Assembly: GCF_003226325.1 (NCBI RefSeq)
Contig: NZ_PDOD01000003.1
Coordinates: 552,005-616,004 of the forward strand
DNA: 64,000 bases
From: Salipaludibacillus keqinensis
Lineage (GTDB): Bacteria; Bacillota; Bacilli; Bacillales; Salisediminibacteriaceae
Direction of reading: 5' to 3'
Shown: positions 7,501-16,206 of the stretch, one piece after another
Numbering within the stretch: position 1 is the first letter of the stretch
How the letters are laid out: each line of letters starts with the position of its first letter
Translations under genes and position numbers: made by a program
The notes under the pieces: model-generated
The model's input: only the letters and a program-made list of their open reading frames with translations
What the model was told of the DNA's origin: nothing
The model's database searches: none

Positions 7501-9282
7501 ATGGAAACAGCGGATAAAACAATTAAAGGTGGTAGCTTTTTATTAGATGAGACTTCCCCTGAGCGAGTATTTACCCCAGAGGATTTAAGCGATGAACATG
7601 TGATGATCGCAAAGACGACAGAAGATTTTGTAAAAGAAAAAGTGGTACCAGAGCTTGAATTTATTGAAAATCACGAATTTGACCGTTCTGTCAGATTATT
7701 AAAAGAGGCAGGAGAATTAGGTCTTCTTGGAGCAGATGTGCCAGAAGAGTATGGCGGAATTGGCTTAGATAAAATCAGTTCATCGTTAATTACAGAGAAG
7801 TTTGCTTTAGCAGGATCTTTCTCATTGTCCCACGGAGCTCATGTTGGAATTGGTTCCCTTCCAATCGTATTTTTTGGAACGGAAGAGCAAAAGAAAAAGT
7901 ATCTACCAGAACTTGCTACAGGCGAAAAACTAGCGGCATATGCTTTAACTGAACCGAGTTCAGGTTCTGATGCTTTAAGTGCTAAAACGACTGCCAAGTT
8001 AAATGAAGCAGGTACACATTATGTGTTAAATGGTGAGAAACAGTGGATTACAAATGCAGGTTTTGCTGATGTGTTTGTTGTTTACGCAAAGATTGACGGA
8101 GAGCAGTTCTCCGCTTTCATCGTGGAAAAAGATTATGAAGGTGTTTCTACAGGACCGGAAGAAAAGAAAATGGGTATTAAAGGCTCATCTACACGTACGT
8201 TAATATTAGAAGACGCTCTCGTTCCTAAAGAGAATGTTCTTGGTGAAATTGGTAAAGGTCACGTGATTGCTTTCAATATTTTAAATATTGGTCGCTACAA
8301 GTTAGGTGTAGGTTGTGTTGGAGGTTCGAAACGTGCCATTGAAATTTCAGCAAAATATGCTAATGAGCGTAAACAATTTAAATTACCGATTTCTAAATTT
8401 ACGTTGATTCAAAAGAAATTGGCTGAAATGGCTGCAAAGACATACGCAGCGGAAAGCACGATTTATCGAACAGGTGGATTAATTGAAGATGCCTTTGCAA
8501 GTCTTTCTGATGAAGAACAAAAAGATGGAGCGAAAGTAGGTAAGGCGATTGGTGAATATGCCATTGAATGTTCACTAAACAAATTCTTCGGATCTGAAGT
8601 CCTTGATTTCGTCGTTGATGAAGCGGTTCAAATCCATGGTGGATACGGATTTATGGCTGAGTACGAAGTAGAATCCATGTACCGTAACTCAAGAATCAAC
8701 CGTATTTTTGAAGGGACAAATGAGATTAATCGTATGCTCGTACCTGCAACAATCATGAGAAAAGCAATGAAAGGTGAACTGGCTCTATTAGAAAAAGCCG
8801 GTGGACTTCAGGAAGAATTAATGATGATGATGCCTCAAGAAGTTGGCGATGAGCCGTTAGAACAAGAAAAGTATCTTCTTGAGAACGCGAAGAAAATTTT
8901 CTTGATGATTGCAGGAACAGCAGCACAAAAGTACGGTGAAAAACTGCAAAAAGAACAAGAAATGCTTGCAAATGTTGCAGATCTTGTCAATGAGATCTTT
9001 AATATTGAATCTTGCATTTTGCGAACAGAAAAAGCTATGAATAAAGATGGGCTTGAAAAAGCTGATCAAAAATTACTAATGACACAAGTTTATTCACAAG
9101 AAGCTTTCGATCGTATCGAGGCTATTGCAAAAGAATCTTTAGTGGCATTAGAAGATGGTGACAGCTTACGTACGATGTTGTCAATCCTAAAGAAACTGAC
9201 TAGACATACACCATTGAACATGATTGCCAAAAAACGTGAATTAGCAACACGAGTGATCGCACAAGAAAAGTACGTATTGTAA
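7501..9282 (+). CDS. fadE: acyl-CoA dehydrogenase, long form
   Basis: FAD enzyme for the first beta-oxidation step, acyl-CoA to enoyl-CoA. The first ~430 residues form the standard acyl-CoA dehydrogenase fold: ALTEPSSGSDA around residue 153, KQWITNAGFAD near 180, and the catalytic-base region RIFEGTNEINRML near residue 405. The last ~160 residues are the helical extension found in the ~595-residue YusJ/FadE type. ATG 7501 follows GAGGAGGAATGTAAG. It closes the fad operon, 98 bp after fadA, with a partial hairpin between. Confidence 0.96.
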   Translation: METADKTIKGGSFLLDETSPERVFTPEDLSDEHVMIAKTTEDFVKEKVVPELEFIENHEFDRSVRLLKEAGELGLLGADVPEEYGGIGLDKISSSLITEKFALAGSFSLSHGAHVGIGSLPIVFFGTEEQKKKYLPELATGEKLAAYALTEPSSGSDALSAKTTAKLNEAGTHYVLNGEKQWITNAGFADVFVVYAKIDGEQFSAFIVEKDYEGVSTGPEEKKMGIKGSSTRTLILEDALVPKENVLGEIGKGHVIAFNILNIGRYKLGVGCVGGSKRAIEISAKYANERKQFKLPISKFTLIQKKLAEMAAKTYAAESTIYRTGGLIEDAFASLSDEEQKDGAKVGKAIGEYAIECSLNKFFGSEVLDFVVDEAVQIHGGYGFMAEYEVESMYRNSRINRIFEGTNEINRMLVPATIMRKAMKGELALLEKAGGLQEELMMMMPQEVGDEPLEQEKYLLENAKKIFLMIAGTAAQKYGEKLQKEQEMLANVADLVNEIFNIESCILRTEKAMNKDGLEKADQKLLMTQVYSQEAFDRIEAIAKESLVALEDGDSLRTMLSILKKLTRHTPLNMIAKKRELATRVIAQEKYVL

Positions 9283-9382
9283 AAAATCGCAGAATCATAA
9301 TGAAGTTTTCAACTTTGGGGCACTCCCCTGCCCCAATAACAATAATAAACCTTCTTTCTAAAAGAAGGCATTCTCCTCTCTC

Positions 9383-9424
9383 GCGAAGGAGCCTTATGAA
9401 ACCATAAGGCTCCTTCGCTTTTTA
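9383..9424 (+). terminator. terminator at the end of the fad operon
   Basis: GCGAAGGAGCCTTATG (9383-9398) pairs perfectly with CATAAGGCTCCTTCGC (9403-9418) and is followed by TTTTT. It also separates fadE from the convergent flavoprotein gene. Confidence 0.92.
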
Positions 9425-9433
9425 AGTTAAAAA

Positions 9434-10618
9434 CTAACTTGATGTGGCTGTGTAGCTAGAAGTGATTCTCTGAGCCGCTTTTTGCGCACCAGAGATGTTT
9501 CTTGCAGTAGGGCCAATCTCTAACTCAGCAAGAGCACCACTGACATATAAATGGTCTTCCCACATGAGTGACCGATCTACGATAGGATATCCGCATTGAG
9601 AACAGGGAAGAGAGTAGGTTTGAATGACAGCCTTAAGCCACCGGCCACCGGGTTGGGAAGGACTAAAACCTGTACAGCAAATAATATTTTTAGTTTTGTG
9701 GCGAATTTGTCTCTGTTCGTCTATCAATAAAGTGCTTCCATCTTTCTCAGAGGACACTTGAGACATATCCATCGTTTTAATCTTTAATTTATGATTGTTA
9801 GATAGTTTTTGCAGTTTCAAATGTAACTCTCTCGTAATGGAACCGCGGTGGCGAGCTAGGTGAATGCAAGCTCTTCTCTCACTGTAATCTGTCAATTTAG
9901 AAAAAGAGGTCATGTATTTTGGTCCGAGCCAGCCTGGATCACTATCAAAAGAGTGAACTCTGAAGGGGTGTCGTTTAATCATTGTTACTTGTCCTGGACA
10001 TCTCTCACTTAAAGTAATAGCTGTATGGGCTGCTGTGATTCCACCTCCTATGACAGTGATTTGTGAGTGAAGCTTATTTATATTTAATTGGTCTTCGAAG
10101 ATGTGTGAAATCCTAGCTCCTTTTTTCTTTTCGTTAAGAAGAATATCTGGGATATATAGCTGGTGGCTGAGGCCAATAGCTAGAACAACGTGTTTAGCGT
10201 GAATACTCCTGCCTGTTTCTAAAGAAATCGACCAACCTTTGGGTAACTTTTTTAATCCGTTCACATGGCCTTTAACCCAAGATTCCTTTAGTCGATGATG
10301 TTCCAATAATTCTTCACAATGCTCGTTAAACAAGGAAAGCTTTGGACGATGGTAACGGCCCAAAAACATTTTACTGCGACCGCCAAATTTTTTGCCAAAT
10401 TGGTCTAGCGAAAATGGTGAAGAAGAAAGGTGATGAACAAATGGCGATCGTAAATAAGGCATTCCGATTCTAGTAGTCATACGTTTCCACTTTTCAAGTG
10501 GTTGGTCGTGAGGATCTATAATGGCGATATTAGTCGCTTTTGCGATGTTTTTTTCAATTAGGTGTATGGCTACCGTTATACCTTGAATACCTCCGCCAAC
10601 AATGACCCACTCTTTCAT
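9434..10618 (-). CDS. FAD/NAD(P)-binding oxidoreductase (monooxygenase-like flavoprotein)
   Basis: A 394-residue soluble flavoprotein with two dinucleotide-binding folds: WVIVGGGIQGITVA at the extreme N-terminus for FAD, and ITVIGGGITAAHTA near residue 187 for NAD(P)H. The ATG-like motif CCTGFSPSQPGG near residue 330 is typical of single-component flavin monooxygenases of the lysine/ornithine N-hydroxylase and CzcO-like group. The substrate is not identifiable. ATG 10618 follows GAGGAGGAGAG. It is a single-gene unit, convergent with fadE and divergent from yusI. A Zur-like palindrome sits between its -10 and its ribosome site, suggesting that zinc controls it. I do not recall this gene from the B. 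subtilis yus region, so it looks like a local insertion. Confidence 0.8.
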   Translation of the reverse strand: MKEWVIVGGGIQGITVAIHLIEKNIAKATNIAIIDPHDQPLEKWKRMTTRIGMPYLRSPFVHHLSSSPFSLDQFGKKFGGRSKMFLGRYHRPKLSLFNEHCEELLEHHRLKESWVKGHVNGLKKLPKGWSISLETGRSIHAKHVVLAIGLSHQLYIPDILLNEKKKGARISHIFEDQLNINKLHSQITVIGGGITAAHTAITLSERCPGQVTMIKRHPFRVHSFDSDPGWLGPKYMTSFSKLTDYSERRACIHLARHRGSITRELHLKLQKLSNNHKLKIKTMDMSQVSSEKDGSTLLIDEQRQIRHKTKNIICCTGFSPSQPGGRWLKAVIQTYSLPCSQCGYPIVDRSLMWEDHLYVSGALAELEIGPTARNISGAQKAAQRITSSYTATSS

Positions 10619-10639
10619 TCCTGCTCTCCTCCTCGGTTT

Positions 10640-10660
10640 AAAACGTAACTGTTACGATTT
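10640..10660 (-). promoter_or_regulatory. Zur-like operator of the flavoprotein gene
   Basis: CGTAAC-T-GTTACG with A/T-rich flanks (AAA on one side, ATTT on the other) differs at about three positions from the B. subtilis Zur consensus, whose core is TCGTAATnATTACGA. It starts two bases downstream of the -10 at 10663-10668, where a bound repressor would block RNA polymerase. Confidence 0.7.
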
Positions 10661-10662
10661 AT

Positions 10663-10691
10663 ATTGTAAATGATTATATTCACGCTGACAA
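10663..10691 (-). promoter_or_regulatory. sigma-A promoter of the flavoprotein gene
   Basis: On the minus strand, TTGTCA (10691-10686), a 17-base spacer and TACAAT (10668-10663). The AT-rich spacer also contains a weak Fur-like ATGATTAT segment, which I do not count as a second site. Confidence 0.7.
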
Positions 10692-10784
10692 GAAAATCAT
10701 TGATGAGCAATTGTCATGATTCATGCATCATAAAGAGTTTATGTTAGAATAGGTGTATGAATTTGATCTTGAGGAGGACATTAT

Positions 10785-11144
10785 ATGAGTGTTACTTTTT
10801 ATCATTATCCTAAATGTGGGACTTGTCGCAATGCAAAAAAATGGTTGGACGAGAATGGGGTTGAATATGAATCCGTTCATATCGTAGAAGACCCGCCTTC
10901 TAAAGAAGAGCTGCAGACGATGTATAAGAACAGCGGATTAGAACTAAAGAAATTTTTTAATACGAGCGGGAAAAAATATCGCGAACTTGGTTTGAAAGAT
11001 AAGATGAAAACTTCTTCTGAAGATGAATTACTAGAACTTCTTTCTTCAGACGGTATGTTAATCAAGCGGCCGTTAACATCGGATGGAAAAAATATCACCG
11101 TAGGATTTAAAGAAGAACAATTTAATGAAGTGTGGACGAAGTAA
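10785..11144 (+). CDS. yusI: ArsC/Spx-family thioredoxin-fold protein YusI
   Basis: A 119-residue member of the ArsC/Spx fold family. It begins with the strand YHYPKCGTCRNAKKW, giving a CxxC pair at residues ~11-14, and has the family's later ITVGFKEE segment. In arsenate reductases and Spx these cysteines handle redox chemistry; the YusI role is not established. ATG 10785 follows TTGAGGAGGA. It precedes gcvH as yusI precedes yusH in B. subtilis. No arsenic genes are nearby, so arsenate reduction is unlikely to be its job. Confidence 0.9.
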   Translation: MSVTFYHYPKCGTCRNAKKWLDENGVEYESVHIVEDPPSKEELQTMYKNSGLELKKFFNTSGKKYRELGLKDKMKTSSEDELLELLSSDGMLIKRPLTSDGKNITVGFKEEQFNEVWTK

Positions 11145-11333
11145 AGAAATCTCTTCATCTTTGTTGCCGACCTTTCTTTAAATGTATTATAGTTAGAGTA
11201 GGGGAAATGAAACTGCTTCGTACATAGGTTGGTTTGGATCGGCAGTTTTAGCTTCCTTAAGTAAGAATTCATTATCTAAGCGTCCGAATGACGTTTTTAA
11301 AAATCTATTCGAGAGAATATGGAGGGACAAGTC

Positions 11334-11717
11334 ATGAGCTTACCAAAAGATTTTAAGTATTCAGAAGAACACGAATGGGTAAAAGTTGAAGGAGAAAAAG
11401 TCCGGATCGGAATCACAGATTTTGCACAATCGGAACTAGGTGATATTGTTTTCGTTGAACTTCCTGAAGTAGGAGATGAACTACAAGCAGATGAGCCGTT
11501 TGGTAGTGTAGAGTCAGTTAAAACAGTGTCGGAACTTTATGCGCCAATCAGTGGGAAAGTTGTAGAAGTAAACGAAGAACTAGAAGATTCTCCTGAATTT
11601 GTGAATGAATCCCCACATGAAAAAGCGTGGATGGTCATTGTTGAACCGTCAGATCAGTCCGAAATGGATAACTTGATGGACGCTGAAGCTTATGAGAAAA
11701 TGACGAAAGAAGATTAA
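11334..11717 (+). CDS. gcvH: glycine cleavage system H protein / lipoyl carrier
   Basis: A small 127-residue carrier whose lipoyl arm shuttles the aminomethyl group in glycine cleavage; in Bacillus it is also the obligate lipoyl relay to other dehydrogenases. The lipoylated residue is Lys63 in [13 protein letters not shown], and the N-terminal [10 protein letters not shown] is characteristic. ATG 11334 follows GGAGGGA; a longer in-frame start at 11319 overlaps that ribosome site and is rejected. gcvT and gcvP are not adjacent, the usual arrangement in bacilli. Its partner lipA lies 24 kb downstream. Confidence 0.97.
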   Translation: MSLPKDFKYSEEHEWVKVEGEKVRIGITDFAQSELGDIVFVELPEVGDELQADEPFGSVESVKTVSELYAPISGKVVEVNEELEDSPEFVNESPHEKAWMVIVEPSDQSEMDNLMDAEAYEKMTKED

Positions 11718-11724
11718 TATAGCA

Positions 11725-11763
11725 TGGTCCCTGGTTGCTTCTTAGCATCCGGGGATTTTTTTT
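11725..11763 (+). terminator. terminator after gcvH
   Basis: TCCCTGGTTGC pairs imperfectly with GCATCCGGGGA and is followed by eight Ts. It begins ten bases after the gcvH stop. Confidence 0.75.
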
Positions 11764-11863
11764 GGAATAAGAAAGTATTGATTAGATTTCGACTAGGTTT
11801 CCATCGAAAATGCATATTCTTCATTTAACACCTTATACTATGGATCATAAGGAGGTGTTTTTT

Positions 11864-12199
11864 ATGGTGACGAATGACGATTTTTACCATGAAATGGGGG
11901 ACGATGTAGATCACCCCACCGTTGATAAAAGTTTGGTAAACGATTCTTCAAAACACGAACCGAAATCCCGGTTGAATATTTCGAATGAAGTGGAAAAAAG
12001 AAAAGAGCCAAATGGTGAGACTTCCCTCTATTATGAGTCACAAAAAATAGGCCAGGTGCTTCCAAAAGGCAGAGGATATTTGTACGAGATGTCTGAAGGG
12101 TTTGAGTTTGATAATGAGACTTTCTATAAAGAGGATCAAAATAAGAAAAGAGAATATCCAAAGTCATATGTTGAAGGTTGTGACATGGGTTGGTGTTAA
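11864..12199 (+). CDS. yusG: YusG-like small conserved protein
   Basis: A 111-residue acidic soluble protein. The first half is charged and low in complexity; the second half (residues ~50-111) reads like the small YusG/DUF2553 family: LYYESQKIGQVLP, YEMSEGFEFDNETFY, and a closing YVEGCDMGWC. Position after gcvH also matches yusG in B. subtilis. ATG 11864 has an ideal AAGGAGGTG site; the open frame extends to 11810 without one. No known function. The N-terminal ~45 residues are an extension compared with my memory of the family. Assignment rests on weak sequence recall plus synteny. Confidence 0.65.
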   Translation: MVTNDDFYHEMGDDVDHPTVDKSLVNDSSKHEPKSRLNISNEVEKRKEPNGETSLYYESQKIGQVLPKGRGYLYEMSEGFEFDNETFYKEDQNKKREYPKSYVEGCDMGWC

Positions 12200-12214
12200 A
12201 CGTCAACCTTCCTT

Positions 12215-12256
12215 AAGCGGCTGCTCCTGTTTATCAGGGCAGCCGCTTTAACTTTT
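12215..12256 (+). terminator. terminator after the yusG-like gene
   Basis: AAGCGGCTGC (12215-12224) and GCAGCCGCTT (12239-12248) form a perfect stem with an extra CTG/CAG pairing inside, followed by a T-rich tail. Confidence 0.85.
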
Positions 12257-12327
12257 GCAGGCGATCCTCAAATATTCTCTTTCCAAAAGACTCACAATCG
12301 ATTATTATTTAGAGAGTCGAAGTAATT

Positions 12328-12353
12328 TCAATAACTCGTCTATGAGTTATTGA
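12328..12353 (+). promoter_or_regulatory. perfect inverted repeat before the MFS gene (possible operator)
   Basis: TCAATAACTC and GAGTTATTGA are exact reverse complements separated by six bases. The element ends just before the GGAAGGAGAG ribosome site. It could be a repressor operator or an RNA hairpin controlling translation; no T run follows, so it is not a terminator. Confidence 0.55.
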
Positions 12354-12371
12354 GAGTGGAAGGAGAGAAAG

Positions 12372-13649
12372 ATGCAAAATATTTTAGGCGATTGGCAAGA
12401 GCAATTTCGCCACTATAATAAAAATATTCGTCTATTCATGATTAGTTCCATATTGCTTCACATAGGCATGGGCATATTCATGATTATTTATAATTACTAT
12501 ATTAGAGAACTCGGTTATGATGACCAAATGAATGGTTCTGTTATTGCGATGCAATCAGCAGCAACAGCTTTGTTCTTATTACCTGCTGGGATTCTAAGTG
12601 ATCGTGTCGGCAGGAAGAAGATCATATTAGTTGGAGCAGTGTTAGCTGCGACCAGTTTGTTTCTTCGCGCGACCCTTTCCATCGATATTTTTCTATTATC
12701 CGGTGCATTTATGACGGGGATGTTCATGGCGTTTATTCAAGTTTCTTCAATTCCTTTACTAGCGGAAAATTCAACAGAAAAACAGAGAGTGCATTTATTC
12801 AGTTTTAACTTCGCTATGATTATGGTAGCCAATGTGATCGGCAATACTCTCGGAGGAACGTTAAGTGACTTTTTTCAAGTATTTGGAGGCATGTCTTCAC
12901 TATGGAGTATTAGGATTACATTGCTCATCGGATCAGTTTTCTTCTTTGCCGCCCTAGTACCTATGTGGAAAATCAACGAAAAGAGAAAGATTAGAAGCAA
13001 GACGATTCAAGATCGTTCGTTCAAAAAGTTATTTAAAACCCACCGAACAGGACTTAAAATCATATTATTATTTGCTGTAGCTCAAATTTTAATTGGATTT
13101 GGCTCTGGACTCGTTATTCCTTATTTGAATTTGTATTTTGTTGATCGTTTTAATATCTCTCATACGCTTGTGGGATTGATTTTATCATCTGGTCAAGCGA
13201 TGACGGCTGTTGCTTTGATGATTGGTCCTGCCGTTGTTCGAAAAGTAGGGGAAGTTCGGGCAGTGGTGATTCTGCAACTTCTATCTATTCCATTTTTATT
13301 AATCACTGCATTCACTGAAACGCTATGGCTCGCTGTATTTGGCTTTTTATTCAGGCAAGCGTTGATGAACGCAGGTAATCCGATTCAAATGTCTTTGATG
13401 ATGCGAAGTGTGGATGATTCCATCAAAGGGCTGGCAAACTCGGTAGGGCAAGCAGTGTTTCAACTGGGTTGGGCCGTCATGGGACCTGTATCAACGACCA
13501 TCGTGGTAATGTATGGAGCTTACTCTGGTTATGCCATTGTGTTTTCCATTACAGCTATGTTATACATTGTAGGAACCATTTACTTCTTCTTAGTCTTCCG
13601 CAAGCCCATCTCAAATGAGAAAATAAGGAAACAATCTCAGGCGGGATAG
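12372..13649 (+). CDS. MFS transporter (multidrug-type)
   Basis: A 425-residue integral membrane protein with about 12 hydrophobic segments in two halves and a basic cytoplasmic loop near residues 195-230. The first-half signature loop LSDRVGRKKIILVGA (residues ~76-90) is diagnostic of the major facilitator superfamily, the RxGRK motif between segments 2 and 3. The substrate cannot be assigned; general efflux is the usual guess for this type. ATG 12372 follows GGAAGGAGAG. A perfect inverted repeat lies immediately upstream, suggesting control by a ligand-binding repressor, but no regulator gene is adjacent. Confidence 0.85.
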   Translation: MQNILGDWQEQFRHYNKNIRLFMISSILLHIGMGIFMIIYNYYIRELGYDDQMNGSVIAMQSAATALFLLPAGILSDRVGRKKIILVGAVLAATSLFLRATLSIDIFLLSGAFMTGMFMAFIQVSSIPLLAENSTEKQRVHLFSFNFAMIMVANVIGNTLGGTLSDFFQVFGGMSSLWSIRITLLIGSVFFFAALVPMWKINEKRKIRSKTIQDRSFKKLFKTHRTGLKIILLFAVAQILIGFGSGLVIPYLNLYFVDRFNISHTLVGLILSSGQAMTAVALMIGPAVVRKVGEVRAVVILQLLSIPFLLITAFTETLWLAVFGFLFRQALMNAGNPIQMSLMMRSVDDSIKGLANSVGQAVFQLGWAVMGPVSTTIVVMYGAYSGYAIVFSITAMLYIVGTIYFFLVFRKPISNEKIRKQSQAG

Positions 13650-13734
13650 AGGAAAAAGGCTTCGTTTTAGAGAATCTATATGTAATGTACCAGTTACAAC
13701 ACAATAGATGCTCAAAAGCTAGGAGAGGAAAAGG

Positions 13735-14061
13735 ATGCGAACCTTGCTCATATCAACGATCGATCAAATGAACCAGTCAAAGCACATGGAAAAGCTATTG
13801 AAGAAACACCAGCTACACCTATGTGTCATTTCTGAAGACGAATCGTGGAATATTTCTTTTGAAAGAGACCTCGTATATTTAACTTCCTTGCACATTGACC
13901 AGCCTGACGTGGTGATAGAGGGAGATGAAGATATATTAAAGCAATTGTTTCTCGGAGAAGATTTTCTTTTAGCCATGAATCGCAGGAGAGATTTAGGTGT
14001 GAAAGGATCGCTAAGAAAATTATTGTGGGTGGAATCTTTATTATATTTAGCAAATAAGTAG
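13735..14061 (+). CDS. small conserved protein, possibly SCP2-fold (YusD position)
   Basis: A 108-residue soluble protein with no signal or membrane segment. The segment YLTSLHIDQPDVVIEGDEDILKQLF reads as strand, turn, strand, helix, and the stretch DVVIEGDEDILKQL resembles the SCP2 sterol-carrier fold, where such a strand-helix unit lines the lipid pocket. Its position between the yusG-like gene and the methionine importer is where yusD lies in B. subtilis. ATG 13735 follows AGGAGAGGAAAAGG. The function is unknown; the SCP2 assignment is a pattern impression, not a firm match. Confidence 0.6.
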   Translation: MRTLLISTIDQMNQSKHMEKLLKKHQLHLCVISEDESWNISFERDLVYLTSLHIDQPDVVIEGDEDILKQLFLGEDFLLAMNRRRDLGVKGSLRKLLWVESLLYLANK

Positions 14062-14086
14062 TTTTTTATAGTTAAACTCTTCTTTG

Positions 14087-14115
14087 TTGACAAGATAGAA
14101 TGATAGTGATAATAT
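14087..14115 (+). promoter_or_regulatory. sigma-A promoter of the metNPQ operon
   Basis: TTGACA (14087-14092), a 17-base spacer and TAATAT (14110-14115). It lies ~35 bp before the SAM aptamer, the correct distance for a transcribed riboswitch leader. Confidence 0.85.
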
Positions 14116-14150
14116 CCATATCAGACTTTAATAAATTTAATTATACAAAT

Positions 14151-14274
14151 CTTCTTATCCAGAGTGGCGGAGGGACTGGCCCTATGAAGCCCGGCAACCA
14201 TCAGATTCCAAAAAGAATCTGGAAGGTGCCAAATCCAACAAAACGGTTAACTGTTTTGAAAGATGAGAGGAAGG
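14151..14274 (+). ncRNA. SAM-I riboswitch (S-box) aptamer
   Basis: The leader contains the canonical S-box sequence CTTATCCAGAGTGGCGG, then AGGGACTGGCCCTATGAAG, CCCGGCAACC and, after a variable stem, AAGGTGCCAAATCC and GATGAGAGGAAGG. These are the invariant blocks of the four-way junction that binds S-adenosylmethionine. High SAM should favour the terminator that follows and shut off the methionine importer. Confidence 0.97.
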
Positions 14275-14292
14275 CTTTTCAGTGATGAAACG

Positions 14293-14333
14293 AACCTTTC
14301 TGCTCTTCTTTCGAGAGTAGAAAGGTTTTTTTA
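14293..14333 (+). terminator. riboswitch-controlled terminator before metN
   Basis: AACCTTTCTGCTCTT pairs with AGAGTAGAAAGGTT around a short loop and is followed by seven Ts. It forms the OFF state of the S-box. The rest of the gap to metN holds no further gene. Confidence 0.93.
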
Positions 14334-14470
14334 TGCACGTATCTCTTTTTTTACGTAGATCCTTTCGTGCGTTAAATAGACTAAGAAGATAGGTTTACTT
14401 AAATATAGAATACAAGGAAGTTCTATCGGGACATGTTAACAGTAAATGCTTAAGAGAGTGAGGAATACAC

Positions 14471-15496
14471 ATGATTACCTTATCTAAACTGGCGAAAACA
14501 TTTCAAACAAAAGACGGGAATGTGACAGCTGTAGATCACGTAGACCTGACGATTGATAAAGGAGAAATCTTCGGTATTATCGGTTACAGCGGTGCAGGAA
14601 AGAGTACATTAATTCGTTTGCTTAATATGTTAGAAACTCCGTCTTCTGGTGAAGTGACAATCGCTGATAAGAATATGAACCAGCTTTCAAAAAAGGAATT
14701 ACGACAGGCTCGGCAAGAAATGGGCATGATTTTCCAACATTTTAATCTTCTTTGGTCTCGGACAGTAGCGGATAATATTGCTTTTCCCCTTGAAGTAAAA
14801 GGGATGCCTAAAGCCGAACAAAAGAAGCGAGTAGACGAACTCATAAAGCTTGTCGGATTGGAAGGGCGTGGAGGCTCTTACCCTTCACAGCTTAGTGGGG
14901 GGCAAAAGCAACGAGTGGGGATTGCGAGAGCTTTGGCTAACGACCCTAAAGTACTTCTTTGTGACGAAGCTACATCCGCCCTAGACCCGAAAACAACAGA
15001 TTCTATTTTGGATTTATTGGTTGATATTAATCAGAAGTTAAATTTGACGATTGTTCTCATTACTCATGAGATGCATGTGATTCAGAAGATTTGTCATCAA
15101 GTGGCTGTGATGGAAAATGGACTCATCGTAGAGCAAGGTCCAGTCTTAGATGTCTTTAAACAGCCTAAAGAAAACATGACGAAAGAATTCGTGAAACAAG
15201 TAACGGAACCAGAAGAAACAGAAGAAGCGATTAGACATTTGTTTGAAAAAGATGGAATAGGTCAAATATTGCAATTGACTTTCGTTGGTGGGGATGCGAA
15301 AAAGCCATTAATGACAGATATTGTTCGAAAATTTGATGTTTCCATTAGTATTCTTCAAGGGAAAATTTCGCAAACGAGAAACGGACCTTATGGCTCATTA
15401 TTCGTTAGTATTAATGGTGAAAGAGAATTAATCGATGAGGTTATTGCATTTATTCGTGAGCAACAAGTAGAAGTGGAGGTGGTTCACGGTGAATAG
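14471..15496 (+). CDS. metN: methionine ABC importer ATP-binding protein
   Basis: Energises uptake of methionine across the membrane. The 341 residues contain Walker A GYSGAGKST (~residue 38), the signature LSGGQKQRVGIARAL (~140), Walker B VLLCDEATSALDP (~162) and a C-terminal NIL regulatory domain (from ~270), which in MetN binds methionine and inhibits transport. ATG 14471 follows GAGTGAGGA. It overlaps metP by eight bases, indicating translational coupling, and is under the SAM riboswitch. Confidence 0.97.
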   Translation: MITLSKLAKTFQTKDGNVTAVDHVDLTIDKGEIFGIIGYSGAGKSTLIRLLNMLETPSSGEVTIADKNMNQLSKKELRQARQEMGMIFQHFNLLWSRTVADNIAFPLEVKGMPKAEQKKRVDELIKLVGLEGRGGSYPSQLSGGQKQRVGIARALANDPKVLLCDEATSALDPKTTDSILDLLVDINQKLNLTIVLITHEMHVIQKICHQVAVMENGLIVEQGPVLDVFKQPKENMTKEFVKQVTEPEETEEAIRHLFEKDGIGQILQLTFVGGDAKKPLMTDIVRKFDVSISILQGKISQTRNGPYGSLFVSINGERELIDEVIAFIREQQVEVEVVHGE

Positions 15497-16172
15497 GTTC
15501 ATCTTAAATACATGGTTGTTACCTAATGTTAATTGGGAGAATATGTGGCAGGCGACTGAAGAAACCATTTATATGTCTCTTATTGCTTTAGCCTTTACGT
15601 TTTTATTCGGGATTTTACTTGGTCTGATCTTGTTTCTTACAGACCGTGGCCAACTATGGCAGAATAAATTCATTCATGCCATTACAGCTGCCTATGTGAA
15701 TATCTTTCGTTCCATTCCGTTCATTATTTTAATTGTTTTACTAATACCATTTACAAGAACTTTACTTGGAACGATGCTTGGGCCGTCAGCAGCCTTACCA
15801 GCTTTGATTATTGGAGCGGCACCATTTTATGCAAGAATGGTTGAAATTGCTTTAAGAGAAATTGATAAAGGTGTCATTGAGGCGGCAAAATCAATGGGAG
15901 CTACAAATGGCCAAATTATCTTGAAAGTTCTGATTCCAGAATCTATGCCAGCTCTAGTATCCGGTATTACTGTTACAGCCATTGCTTTAGTCAGCTATAC
16001 AGCCATGGCAGGAGTGATTGGTGCTGGAGGACTTGGTGACTTAGCTTACCGTGACGGGTTTCAACGGAATAATCCTGACATTACGTTAGTAGCGACCATC
16101 GTTGTACTCATAATCGTCTTCATTTTGCAATTTATCGGCGATTATTTGACAAATAAATTAGATAAGCGATAA
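15489..16172 (+). CDS. metP: methionine ABC importer permease
   Basis: Membrane channel of the methionine importer, 227 residues with five predicted membrane segments. The EAA loop that docks onto MetN reads IEAAKSMGATNGQIILKV (around residues 135-152). GTG 15489 lies inside the end of metN behind GTGGAGGTGG. The same subunit is called MetI in enterics. Confidence 0.96.
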   Translation: MNRFILNTWLLPNVNWENMWQATEETIYMSLIALAFTFLFGILLGLILFLTDRGQLWQNKFIHAITAAYVNIFRSIPFIILIVLLIPFTRTLLGTMLGPSAALPALIIGAAPFYARMVEIALREIDKGVIEAAKSMGATNGQIILKVLIPESMPALVSGITVTAIALVSYTAMAGVIGAGGLGDLAYRDGFQRNNPDITLVATIVVLIIVFILQFIGDYLTNKLDKR

Positions 16173-16206
16173 AAGCTTATAATAACATTAGGGGGTAACA
16201 AACATC

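Noticed and set aside
10661..10685. Fur box in the spacer of the flavoprotein promoter
   Set aside because: Only about 10 of 14 defined positions fit, whereas the neighbouring palindrome fits Zur much better.
14100..14285. 61-codon open frame upstream of metN
   Set aside because: It lies wholly in the SAM riboswitch, whose conserved blocks explain the sequence.
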